Shown here: positions 18,086 to 26,581 of the stretch, piece by piece | Layout: every line of letters starts with the position of its first letter | Position numbering within the stretch: position 1 is the first letter of the stretch | The notes under the pieces: model-generated | What the model saw: the letters and a program-made list of their open reading frames with translations, nothing else | Told to the model about the DNA's origin: nothing | Database searches by the model: none | Translations under genes and position numbers: made by a program | Assembly (NCBI RefSeq): GCF_005938385.1 | Contig: NZ_VCRA01000004.1 | Coordinates: 374,206-438,205, forward strand | Direction: 5' to 3' | DNA: 64,000 nucleotides | Source of the DNA: Paenibacillus mesophilus | GTDB lineage: Bacteria > Bacillota > Bacilli > Paenibacillales > NBRC-103111

Positions 18086-19003
18086 CTACCACAATGACTT
18101 TCCGAATAGGCGCGCAATCCGGTTGGCCAGCACGATCATAACGAGTCCGACTACCGATTTGAACAAGCCGACGGCAGCCGTGAAAGAGAGTCTTCCTTCC
18201 AATAAACCGACCCGGTACGTATAGGTTTCAAACACATCGGCCACTTTGTAAGTAGCGGGATTGTATAACAGGAAGATTTGCTCGAAGCCGATATCCAAAA
18301 CACTTCCGACCCTCAGAACCAAAATAATGACGATCGTCGTCGCTATGCTGGGAAGCGAAATATACCATATTTTTTGCAGCCGGTTGGCCCCGTCGATCGT
18401 TGCCGATTCATAGAGGGACGGGTCCACAGTCGTAAGCGCGGCTAGGTAAATAATCGTTCCCCATCCGAGCTCCTTCCATATTTCCGCGGAAACCAGTATC
18501 GTCCGGAAATATTCGGGCTTAAGCAGAAAATGAATCGGCTCCCCGCCGAAATCGACAATCAGCCGGTTGACCCAGCCCGACGACGGGGACAGCATGTTGA
18601 TAATGATGCCGGCTATGACTACCCACGATATGAAATGCGGCAAATACAGCACCGTTTGGGCGACTCTTTTGAACAGCAGATTCCGCATTTCGTTCAGGAG
18701 GATAGCCAGCAAGATCGGTGCGGGAAATCCGAACAGGACCTGATAAAAGCTGATGATTAACGAATTTCGTAAAATCGTGAAGAAATCGTCCGACTGGAAC
18801 AGATAGCGGAAATTTTCGAAACCGACCCATTCGCTTCCCCATATGCCTTTCAGCAAATTAAAATCCTGGAACGCAATGACGATGCCGAACATCGGGATGT
18901 ACTTGAAAATAAACAGATATACAAACCCCGGAATCAGCAATACATATAGCCACTTGTTTTTTCTCACATACAGCCAGAGAGGACTGACCTTGCTGTTATT
19001 CAT
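18086..19003 (-). CDS. Carbohydrate ABC transporter permease, LplB/YteP type
   Basis: About 305 residues from ATG 19003, chosen for GGAAGGAG 7 nt upstream (upstream in-frame start at 19033 lacks one). Features: WLYVLLIPGFVYLFIFKYIP, MFGIVIAFQDFNLLKGIWGS, EAA-loop region PSLYESATIDGANRLQKIW and LDIGFEQIFLLYNP, all typical of LplB/YteP. Six membrane helices. Partner of the YtcP-type permease; operon position between the FAD oxidoreductase and YtcP genes. Confidence 0.93.
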   Translation of the reverse strand: MNNSKVSPLWLYVRKNKWLYVLLIPGFVYLFIFKYIPMFGIVIAFQDFNLLKGIWGSEWVGFENFRYLFQSDDFFTILRNSLIISFYQVLFGFPAPILLAILLNEMRNLLFKRVAQTVLYLPHFISWVVIAGIIINMLSPSSGWVNRLIVDFGGEPIHFLLKPEYFRTILVSAEIWKELGWGTIIYLAALTTVDPSLYESATIDGANRLQKIWYISLPSIATTIVIILVLRVGSVLDIGFEQIFLLYNPATYKVADVFETYTYRVGLLEGRLSFTAAVGLFKSVVGLVMIVLANRIARLFGKSLW

Positions 19004-19039
19004 CTCATTCTCCTTCCGAGGACGCTGCCGCATGCCGAG

Positions 19040-20854
19040 TTACTCGCAAACGACTTCAACCACTCGCGCATGATCCAAGCCGTTCGTAGAGATAACCTCC
19101 AGTCGGAGCGTCTTCAGATTATTCAGTGTTACCGGCAAGTGAATCATGCGTTGAAAATTGTCCTTGATATGTGCAATTTCCGTCCTCCCTTGTGCATCAT
19201 GCGCAATCAGCTTAAACTCCTTCAGCGTCTCGGCTTGCGGCCGCCCCCACTGCATGTGCTTCTGAATTACGTCCAAATGACATAGCATCAATAAACGGTG
19301 AAGCCCGGTATCCAGTACGATCGAAATCCGTGAAACCTTAACCGGCTCCTCCCATTGAAGCTCCAGCCAAGGACTGCTGTCTCCCGGCTCCGACATCCAA
19401 CGATGCGTGCCGGCTGTCGTCAAGTCGGGGCGTACCCCCTTCTCCCCATGAACAGCCCGAGTATGACCGTCCACAGCATTACCGCATTTTCCTTGCTCCT
19501 GCTCGGACGAAGCGGAAATCCGGGCCAGCCTCGCGAGATTTCCTTCCAGCCTGATGCCGGGCAAAAAAGCTCCCTGCCGAAGCAATTGCTGTTGAGCCTC
19601 TTTCACGACATCGCTTTCGCGCCACGCTAGTTCCAGCGGAAGCTTGCGCTTCACGGCCGCTGCTGCGAACGTTCCAAGCCCTTCTCCCATTACCGCGCAT
19701 GTCGCCATGACCCTGGTGCTGGAGAAAGCGATATGGGTCGCCGATAAATTGCGGCCGGCGAACATCAGATTCGAAATATTCGCGCTAATCATCGAGCGCA
19801 GCGGAATGCCGTATAGATAAGGCGTAAACGGCTGATTGCACGGCTCCTCGTCTTTCGCATCGATGCCTTGGGGCGGATGGGTATCCATCGACCAGCCGCC
19901 GTAAGCGATTACATCATCGAAGTCGACAGCCTGCTGAATATCGTTTTGGGTCAGCACATGCCGGCCGATAAATCTTCTGGACTCTCTTTTGCCCGGAAGG
20001 AAGCCGAACCAATCGAGCGCCCAATTTTCGGAATCGGGGTGATTGCCGCTATTTTTGATGTGATCCCACACCCCAAGCATGATCGCAAGCAGCTCGTCGC
20101 GGATATGCTCGTTATCCTTGATCGTATCCAGCATGCCGCCGAATTCCACCCACCAATATCCGAACTCCCAAGCGTCGTGGTTTCTAAACTTCAAATCTTC
20201 CTCCGTAAACTTGCGGGCCCATTCCGGCGGGGTAAAAGGCATCGGGCGTCCCATATTCTTCGATGTGAACAAAAGGGAGGAGCCGAGACGATAAGCGTCC
20301 CTGTTCAGGCTTGCGCCGGACTCGCTATATTCATGGGTCGCTTCCCGGCCGGTCGTAAAAGCGGCCCCCGCTTCGAACCCCAGCCTGCCGTCGCCCGTAC
20401 AATCCACGAATAGGTCAGCCCGAATCGTAAAGCTTTCTTCCGTGCTTTCTCTCACCGCATAGGCGGAACAAATACGGGAATCCTCGACATCGGCTCCGAC
20501 AACCGTTGTGTTCAGCAGCAGCGTCAAATTCGGTTCGGCGCGGCATTTTTCATATAGGATCAGGTCCAACATGCTCGCGCTCCGCTGCGGATTTCGGACC
20601 GAGCACTCCAGCACGATTTCTTCGATAATGCCGCTTTCTCTGCGCTCCGTCTCCAATTCCTTCCCGATTGTGGATGCGCCGGATATATTCATGCGAATCT
20701 CCGACGATGCATTTCCGCCAAGAACGGAACGGTCCTGGCATAGAATCACCCGGGCTCCGTTGCGGGCCGCAGCTAATGCCGCCGCCACCCCCGTCATCCC
20801 TCCGCCGGCGATCAAAATGTCCGTATCCAAATTTCTCCTATCGGTCTTCCCCAT
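19040..20854 (-). CDS. FAD-dependent oxidoreductase with C-terminal discoidin-like region
   Basis: About 604 residues. ATG 20854 has AAAGGAG 10 nt away; an in-frame TTG at 20860 is closer. Rossmann FAD motif [19 protein letters not shown], then [15 protein letters not shown] and [18 protein letters not shown], place it in the PF12831 FAD-dependent oxidoreductase family. [20 protein letters not shown] and [10 protein letters not shown] are the C-terminal FAD contacts. The last ~150 residues ([28 protein letters not shown]) look like an F5/8-type beta sandwich. No signal peptide. First gene of a sugar-uptake operon, so it probably oxidises an imported sugar or derivative; substrate unknown. Confidence 0.85.
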   Translation of the reverse strand: MGKTDRRNLDTDILIAGGGMTGVAAALAAARNGARVILCQDRSVLGGNASSEIRMNISGASTIGKELETERRESGIIEEIVLECSVRNPQRSASMLDLILYEKCRAEPNLTLLLNTTVVGADVEDSRICSAYAVRESTEESFTIRADLFVDCTGDGRLGFEAGAAFTTGREATHEYSESGASLNRDAYRLGSSLLFTSKNMGRPMPFTPPEWARKFTEEDLKFRNHDAWEFGYWWVEFGGMLDTIKDNEHIRDELLAIMLGVWDHIKNSGNHPDSENWALDWFGFLPGKRESRRFIGRHVLTQNDIQQAVDFDDVIAYGGWSMDTHPPQGIDAKDEEPCNQPFTPYLYGIPLRSMISANISNLMFAGRNLSATHIAFSSTRVMATCAVMGEGLGTFAAAAVKRKLPLELAWRESDVVKEAQQQLLRQGAFLPGIRLEGNLARLARISASSEQEQGKCGNAVDGHTRAVHGEKGVRPDLTTAGTHRWMSEPGDSSPWLELQWEEPVKVSRISIVLDTGLHRLLMLCHLDVIQKHMQWGRPQAETLKEFKLIAHDAQGRTEIAHIKDNFQRMIHLPVTLNNLKTLRLEVISTNGLDHARVVEVVCE

Positions 20855-20984
20855 CGTCAATTGACTCCTTTGTATTCTATGATATCTTTAATTACATATT
20901 ATGATCTTTCTTTCGCAGTTTGGAATTCAAAGGATTTCTTTTTCATATCCAAAATTACACGAAAACCGAACGGGGTGAAGGTGA

Positions 20985-21779
20985 ATGTCCTCAGGCTTGC
21001 CCGAAATCTTCTACCATGTGTACTGGAGCAAAAAAGATAAATTTTTGTACGAGACCGATACTTATGTGACATGGGTCCTTTTTGGGGTAGAGGAAGGGAG
21101 ATTCGAATATCGGATAGGAGAAGATTACGGATTTGCCGAGTTCGGAGATGTTGTCGTGTGCCCGCCCCAGGTCGCTTTTTATCGAAACGTGCTGGAGTCC
21201 TTAAGCTTCCATTCCATTACGTTCACCTTCTCCGACGGCGATCCGCAGCAGCTTCAGCACCTTCTGGCGCATCGGAAAATACGGCTGCCGCAAATCCGGC
21301 GCTTGTCCGAGAACTATAGCTGTTTAAGGCAGGCGGACCAGCAGCTGTCCTTCAGCTCGGATAATCAAAAGCTGAAGCAGCACTATTTGTCGGACTTATG
21401 GCTGATGATCGCGCAGCAGGCGTCGGAATCCCCAGGTGCCGATCTATCATTGGAAAAAGACGAATTCATTCGCAACGTCGAAATCTTCCTCCATAATCAC
21501 GCGCATGAAGCGATCGAAATCCGGAATGTCGCCAATCGGTTCGGAATGACGCCCGTACAGCTGATCCGAAGATTCAAAAACGCCTACAGCGTCAACCCTC
21601 TGCAATACTTAACCTCGATCCGGGTAAAGCAAGCAAGCAGGCTGCTGCTGTCAACGGAGTGGACGCTCGATGTCATAGCGGGAAAATGCGGCTATGAAAA
21701 CGGCTTCTACCTCAGCCGGGTGTTCCGCAAGGCGATGGGCGTAAGCCCGTCCGAATTCCGCAAGCAAAACCGGTATTAG
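20985..21779 (+). CDS. AraC family transcriptional regulator
   Basis: 264 residues, divergent from the FAD/ABC operon and probably its activator. The N-terminal ~150 residues form a cupin-like arm (GEDYGFAEFGDVVVCPPQVA). The C-terminal DNA-binding domain has two helix-turn-helices: NVANRFGMTPVQLIRRFKNA with NPLQYLTSIRVKQASRLLL, and DVIAGKCGYENGFYLSRVF with RKAMGVSPSEFRKQN. GGTGAAGGTGA precedes ATG 20985. The 130-bp gap to 20854 should hold both promoters; no operator was identified. Confidence 0.9.
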   Translation: MSSGLPEIFYHVYWSKKDKFLYETDTYVTWVLFGVEEGRFEYRIGEDYGFAEFGDVVVCPPQVAFYRNVLESLSFHSITFTFSDGDPQQLQHLLAHRKIRLPQIRRLSENYSCLRQADQQLSFSSDNQKLKQHYLSDLWLMIAQQASESPGADLSLEKDEFIRNVEIFLHNHAHEAIEIRNVANRFGMTPVQLIRRFKNAYSVNPLQYLTSIRVKQASRLLLSTEWTLDVIAGKCGYENGFYLSRVFRKAMGVSPSEFRKQNRY

Positions 21780-21794
21780 TGGCGAAGATAACGA

Positions 21795-21842
21795 AAGAAG
21801 CACCAGCATCGCCCATGCAAGGCTTGATACCGGTGCTTCTTC
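21795..21842. terminator. Bidirectional terminator between convergent genes
   Basis: AGAAGCACC pairs with GGTGCTTCTT, with weaker inner pairing. It sits between the AraC gene (plus) and the binding-protein gene (minus), with T-rich ends on both sides. Confidence 0.55.
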
Positions 21843-21872
21843 AATGCGGTCCACGGCAGCCCGCGAACTTCT

Positions 21873-23174
21873 TTATTTGTTTTTGTCCGCCTCGATCGTT
21901 TTCTTGACCGCTTCCTCGGCTTCCCGCAGCGCAGTGTTAACGTCCTTGCCTCCGAACAGGATGGCCTGCAGAGCGTTCGTGCCGAGCTGCGTCGTAGCCG
22001 CCGAGTAATATTTGCTTTGGGGCGAAGGCTTCGCCATATTTTTGAGCGGAATCGCATTCAGGTTGCGTCCTTTGTACAGAGGGGCGTCCTGGCCGAATAC
22101 TTTCGGGATGTTCGAGCTGCTGAGAGCAGGAATAAACGTAGCCGCCTTTGCTTTCTCCGTCAGAAACGCTTCGGTCGATAAATAATCCATCACCTGATAA
22201 GCGTCGTCCTTATACTTGCTGCCTACGTTCAAATACATGAAGGTCGGATACGGCTGCGGACCGACACCGTTCATCGTCGGGAATGATACGATATCCCAGT
22301 TGAGCGGAGCCAAGTCCTTCTCTACATGCAGGCCGGCTACCGGCGTCCACATCGCCGACACCTGGTCCTGGAAGAACATTTTGACGAAGCTGCCCATCTT
22401 CGTCTTGTCGGGATTAAATCCGGGAATTTGAAAAAACCTCGATATATTGCCCATCAAGCTTTTGACGCTGTCCGTCGCAAGCGATACTTGCTGCGTCTTC
22501 GGATCGACGAAGTTTAGCGACATTTGATTGCGCAGGAAGTAATGGTTCGGCGATATGGTGAAGCCGTAATATTGCGTGCCTCCGTCATTGCGGGTCAGCT
22601 TGACCGACAGATCGTACAATTCGTCCCACGTGATGCCGTCCTTCGGGTAAGCGACCCCGAATTTGTCGAACAGGTTTTTGTTGTAGTAGATGACGGCGGC
22701 CTGATTGTCGAAGGGCAGCGCATACAGCTTGCCGTCGCTCATCTGCCGGATCATCTCGAGCGTCTGCGGCTCGAACCGGGTCATGTCCGTCTTATACTTT
22801 TTGGCGAGCGGCTCGATATCGTACTGCATGTTGTTCAGGAAGACGCTAGTGTAGGACAAGCCGACCGAACCGAAGATGACGTCGACCTGCTGGTTCGACG
22901 CGATCAGCTTATCGAGCGCTCCCGCAGTCGTCGGGATCAGCACCGGCGTCACATGAGGGAATTTCTCCTTGATGTATTTGCCGAATTTTTCTTCGAAATA
23001 ACCTTCCGCGTTGAAGTTGGAGCCGACATTGTAGAAGTACAATGTTACCGGTTCTTTCTTGACCTGCTGCTGCGGGGCGGCTTCTTCCGCTCCTGTCCCC
23101 TGCTTGGTTCCTCCGCAAGCAGCCAGCAGCGACAGCATGCCTGCCAGCCCAATCAATGCCGTTTTTTTCAGCAT
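21873..23174 (-). CDS. ABC transporter lipoprotein substrate-binding protein (family 1), orphan
   Basis: About 433 residues from ATG 23174 (GAGGGGTG upstream). Lipobox LSLLAAC after LKKTALIGLAGML. Family 1 features: VTLYFYNVGSNFNAEGYFEE, NQQVDVIFGSVGL, ALPFDNQAAVIYYNKNLFDK, YPKDGITWDELYDLSVKLT, SAMWTPVAGLH. It resembles UgpB/YesO-type oligosaccharide binders. No permease gene lies next to it; the only one nearby is in the divergently arranged 13-21 kb operon. It is close to the protein encoded at 25242-26510 (both read NKNxFxKFGVxYPKDG), so the two may be recent duplicates or functional alternatives. Confidence 0.88.
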   Translation of the reverse strand: MLKKTALIGLAGMLSLLAACGGTKQGTGAEEAAPQQQVKKEPVTLYFYNVGSNFNAEGYFEEKFGKYIKEKFPHVTPVLIPTTAGALDKLIASNQQVDVIFGSVGLSYTSVFLNNMQYDIEPLAKKYKTDMTRFEPQTLEMIRQMSDGKLYALPFDNQAAVIYYNKNLFDKFGVAYPKDGITWDELYDLSVKLTRNDGGTQYYGFTISPNHYFLRNQMSLNFVDPKTQQVSLATDSVKSLMGNISRFFQIPGFNPDKTKMGSFVKMFFQDQVSAMWTPVAGLHVEKDLAPLNWDIVSFPTMNGVGPQPYPTFMYLNVGSKYKDDAYQVMDYLSTEAFLTEKAKAATFIPALSSSNIPKVFGQDAPLYKGRNLNAIPLKNMAKPSPQSKYYSAATTQLGTNALQAILFGGKDVNTALREAEEAVKKTIEADKNK

Positions 23175-23357
23175 AAATGACACCCCTCTTCGTCGTCTTC
23201 GCACTACAAATCCATCGGTCAGGCAGCAGCATAAGAAGCTTGGTTCGTTTACAGTCGCTACAAGGTCGCTTCGGTATTATTGGCAAGCTCGAATAATAAG
23301 TGTGCACCCCTCCTTATCCCGGCACGGGCTCTACGGATACAGTCGTGTTCCCGCAAT

Positions 23358-23372
23358 TAAAACGCTTTCAAA
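23358..23372 (-). promoter_or_regulatory. cre site upstream of orphan binding-protein gene
   Basis: Minus-strand TTGAAAGCGTTTTAA matches WTGNAANCGNWNNCW at 14 of 15 positions. It lies ~185 nt upstream of the 23174 start, implying CcpA catabolite repression (or activation) of the gene. Confidence 0.6.
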
Positions 23373-23584
23373 ACTGTCATTCGTTTGAGCCAATATGTGT
23401 CCGGCCAACAGCTCGTCTGGTACAGGTATGATAAATGTACCTGTAGTTATTGATTATAGGTTCATCCGTAATGAAAAGCGCGCCAAATAGATGCGTTTTA
23501 TAAGACAATATTTGTATTTTTCAAAAAACGGCGAGGGACACGCTTTGCCGTGTAATTCTGTATAAATAATAATAATTCTATGTA

Positions 23585-23632
23585 TTTTTACGAACCCGCG
23601 ATGTCCTTATACTGGAAGTGAAAGCGCTTAAT
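23585..23632 (+). promoter_or_regulatory. Promoter with overlapping cre-like site
   Basis: TTTTTA (23585-23590), 17-nt spacer, TATACT (23608-23613). The cre-like GTGAAAGCGCTTAAT (23618-23632; core TGAAAGCGCTT) sits at the expected start site, a common place for CcpA repression. It drives the FAD oxidoreductase gene at 23669. The ~200 bp upstream are AT-rich with no other feature seen. Confidence 0.55.
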
Positions 23633-23668
23633 CAGAGTGACCGAAAAGGGGAAAAGGGAGATGAGCCA

Positions 23669-25228
23669 GTGACCGATTTTAGCCGACTTTCGTATTACGT
23701 TCCCGCCGAGCCGACGGGCAGCCCGCTTGTAGTGGAGACCGACTTGTGCATTTACGGCGGTACGGCGGCGGGAGTCGCCGCTGCGGTTCAAGCGAGCCGG
23801 ATGGGCTTGCGCGTGGTGATCGCCGAATTCGGCCGTCACCTCGGCGGCATCGCAGCCAGCGGCCTGGGCAGCACCGATCATGGGAACAAAGGCGCGATCG
23901 GGGGGATCGCCAAGGAGTTTTTCCGGGAGCTTGGGACGTATTACGGTACGTCTGAAGCGGACGGTGCGGTCTGGTATTTCGAGCCGCATGCGGCTCAGCG
24001 GATTTACCGGGAATGGCTGGAGAAGGCTGAAATTCCGGTCTATTACGAACAACATTTGGCCGCGGTCGAGAAACGGTCGGGCAAACTATCGCAGATCACG
24101 ATGGAGAACGGGAACGTATTTCGCGCCGCGATGTTCATCGACGCCTCCTACGAGGGCGATCTGATGGCGCGGGCGGGCGTATCGTATCACGTCGGAAGAG
24201 AATCGAACGCCACTCACGGAGAAACCCGCAACGGCATTCAGTTCGGATCCCACCACCATATGTTCAACGCCGCAGTCGATCCGTATGTAGTGGAAGGAAA
24301 ACCGGACAGCGGCCTGCTGCCGGGCATTATGGACGTTGCTCCGGGCACGCAGGGACAAGGGGATCGCTCTATCCAGGCGTATAACTTCCGCATCTGTCTG
24401 ACGAACGTACCGGAGAACCGGGTGCCGATCCCCGAGCCTCCCGGCTACGATCCGCGAAGCTTCGCCCTGCTGGCCCGCTACATCCGCGCCGGCGTATGGG
24501 ACTTCCGGTCGAAAAAGCCGAACTTGCCGAACGGCAAGACGGACACGAACAATTTCGGCGCCGTCAGCACCGACCACATCGGAGCGAACCACGAATGGCC
24601 GGAGGGCGACTATAAGACGCGGGAACGCATTTTTCAAAGCCATGTGACTTACAATATGGGGCTGCTTTATTTTCTCGCCAACGACGAAAGCGTCCCGCTC
24701 GCGCTGCGCGAGGAGAGGCGGCAATGGGGACTCGCCGCGGACGAATTTACGGGTACGGCCAACTGGCCCCATCAGCTGTACGTGCGGGAAGGCCGGCGCA
24801 TGGTCTCCGAAGTCGTGATGAACGAGAAGCATTGCAGGCATCTGCGGATCGAGGAAGATTCCATCGGAATGGCTTCCTATACGATGGATTCCCATAACTG
24901 TAGACGGCTTGTGCTCGAAGGGCTTTGCGTAAATGAAGGCAACGTGGAAATTCCCGTACCCGGCCCTTATCGGATCTCCTACCGCTCGATCGTCCCGAAG
25001 GGAGAACAATGCGTCAATCTGCTCGTTCCGGTATGCCTTTCCTCTTCCCATATTGCCTACGGCTCGATTCGGATGGAGCCCGTCTTCATGATTCTCGGCC
25101 AGTCGGCGGCAACGGCGGCGGCGATCGCCCTGGAGGGGGGAACGGCGGTTCAGGACGTGCCGTACGAGAAGCTCCGGCAAAGACTGATTCAAGATGGCCA
25201 AGTATTGGAGATTTCCAATCGATCATAA
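23669..25228 (+). CDS. FAD-dependent oxidoreductase (PF12831 type)
   Basis: About 519 residues from GTG 23669 (GGGAG 8 nt upstream). FAD motif DLCIYGGTAAGVAAAVQASR with MGLRVVIAEFG, then HLGGIAASGLGSTDHGNKGA and MFIDASYEGDLMARAGV. C-terminal contacts are IAYGSIRMEPVFMILGQSAA and TAAAIALEG. Related to but clearly different from the oxidoreductase at 19040-20854, and lacking its discoidin tail. No signal peptide; cytosolic oxidation of a carbohydrate or polyol is likely but unproven. The binding-protein gene follows after 13 nt in one transcript, an unusual pairing for a cytosolic enzyme. Confidence 0.85.
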   Translation: MTDFSRLSYYVPAEPTGSPLVVETDLCIYGGTAAGVAAAVQASRMGLRVVIAEFGRHLGGIAASGLGSTDHGNKGAIGGIAKEFFRELGTYYGTSEADGAVWYFEPHAAQRIYREWLEKAEIPVYYEQHLAAVEKRSGKLSQITMENGNVFRAAMFIDASYEGDLMARAGVSYHVGRESNATHGETRNGIQFGSHHHMFNAAVDPYVVEGKPDSGLLPGIMDVAPGTQGQGDRSIQAYNFRICLTNVPENRVPIPEPPGYDPRSFALLARYIRAGVWDFRSKKPNLPNGKTDTNNFGAVSTDHIGANHEWPEGDYKTRERIFQSHVTYNMGLLYFLANDESVPLALREERRQWGLAADEFTGTANWPHQLYVREGRRMVSEVVMNEKHCRHLRIEEDSIGMASYTMDSHNCRRLVLEGLCVNEGNVEIPVPGPYRISYRSIVPKGEQCVNLLVPVCLSSSHIAYGSIRMEPVFMILGQSAATAAAIALEGGTAVQDVPYEKLRQRLIQDGQVLEISNRS

Positions 25229-25241
25229 GGGAGTGTTGCGT

Positions 25242-26510
25242 TTGAAAAAACCGATTACACTCGTAACTGCCGTTCTTATTCTCTCGCTCTCCTCGGCCTG
25301 CGGCAAAAGCGGAGATTCGCCCGGAAAGTCGGCGGAGCCGCTCAATCAGCCCCCTAAGCCGTTCACCCTGAATTACTATACGAATCTAAGCAAGCCGATG
25401 ATGGAATTTGAAGCTTCGATCATTCAGAAGAAATTTCCGCATATTACGGTCAATCCCGTATTTTACAGCGCCGACATGAAGCCCGAGCATTTGGCCGCCG
25501 CCGGCAACGTTCCCGACCTCATTTCGTTTACGATCGGCTCGCTGTGGGATTTCCGGGATGTGAACCTGCTGTCGGATCTGACGCCTTATATCAAAAAACA
25601 AAATGTCGATATGACCCGTTTTCTCCCGAACGTGCTGGAGTCCGTCCAAGCCTACTCCGACAGCGGCGAAATTTTGTTCATGCCGTACACGTTAAGCAGC
25701 AACGTCCTGTATTACAACAAAAACATTTTCAATAAGTTCGGGGTGCCCTATCCGAAAGACGGCATGACGTGGGAAGACATTTACGAGCTGGCCAAAAAAT
25801 TGACCCGCCAGGACGGAGCGGTGAAGTACAAAGGCTTTCAGTTCCAGCTGCAAAATTTGACGTGGAAAAACCAGCTGATGCAGCCGCTCGTCGATTCGGG
25901 ATCGTTCAAAACGGTCATCAACGGCCCGGGCTGGAAACGGTGGCTCGAAACGATGGGCGGCTTCTTCTTTATACCGGGCAACGAGGTCGGAGGTTCCTTC
26001 GAGAAAGCCCAGGACGTAGCGATGTATTCAGGCCCTAACATACTCGCCAATTTGCCGGAAGCGGCCAAAACCGGCCTCGATTGGGACGTAGCGGCTCTCC
26101 CTTCCTTCAGCGGAAATCCAAGCGGGGGAACGCAGATGATCTCCCCGTTCTACGCGATGCCGCCGAAAGGCAAAAATATGGATGAAACGTTCCAGGTCAT
26201 CGCCTACATGCTGTCCGAGGAGGCGCAGACGCTCAAATCGAGAAGAGGGCTCGTGCCGATCATCAACAGCGATGCCACCGCCAAGCAGTATGGGAAAGAC
26301 CTGGAAGGCGTCGAGGGGAAAAATCTGGACGCGTTCTTTAAAGACAAAGTCGGCAAGCCGTTCAAGACGACGAAGTACGACGACATCGTCAAGACCGTCA
26401 TTTATACGGAGCTGCTGCCCAATTACTACAAAGGGACGAAAGACTTGAACACGGCGTTTCGCGATGCGGAAGAAAGCGCCAATAAAAAGATCGAGGAGAA
26501 GCGGAAATAG
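25242..26510 (+). CDS. ABC transporter lipoprotein substrate-binding protein (family 1), orphan
   Basis: About 422 residues from TTG 25242 (AAGGGAG upstream). Lipobox LSSAC after KPITLVTAVLILSL. Family 1 motifs: FTLNYYTNLSKPMMEFEASI, GNVPDLISFTIGSLWD, MPYTLSSNVLYYNKNIF, YPKDGMTWEDIYELAKKLT. Downstream of, and coupled by 13 nt to, the FAD oxidoreductase gene. As with the 21873-23174 protein, no permease is adjacent, so it must use permeases elsewhere or act as a ligand receptor for a sensor. A strong terminator follows. Confidence 0.88.
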   Translation: MKKPITLVTAVLILSLSSACGKSGDSPGKSAEPLNQPPKPFTLNYYTNLSKPMMEFEASIIQKKFPHITVNPVFYSADMKPEHLAAAGNVPDLISFTIGSLWDFRDVNLLSDLTPYIKKQNVDMTRFLPNVLESVQAYSDSGEILFMPYTLSSNVLYYNKNIFNKFGVPYPKDGMTWEDIYELAKKLTRQDGAVKYKGFQFQLQNLTWKNQLMQPLVDSGSFKTVINGPGWKRWLETMGGFFFIPGNEVGGSFEKAQDVAMYSGPNILANLPEAAKTGLDWDVAALPSFSGNPSGGTQMISPFYAMPPKGKNMDETFQVIAYMLSEEAQTLKSRRGLVPIINSDATAKQYGKDLEGVEGKNLDAFFKDKVGKPFKTTKYDDIVKTVIYTELLPNYYKGTKDLNTAFRDAEESANKKIEEKRK

Positions 26511-26532
26511 CCGGACGGCCCGTAAAAACAGC

Positions 26533-26572
26533 AATAAGGACCTTTCCCTTACAAGGGAGGTCCTTATTTTTT
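26533..26572. terminator. Strong bidirectional terminator
   Basis: AATAAGGACC (26533-26542) pairs with GGTCCTTATT (26559-26568) around an inner TCCCTT/AAGGGA pair, followed by TTTT. It separates the convergent 25242-26510 and 26582-28366 genes. Confidence 0.85.
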
Positions 26573-26581
26573 ACTGGACGA

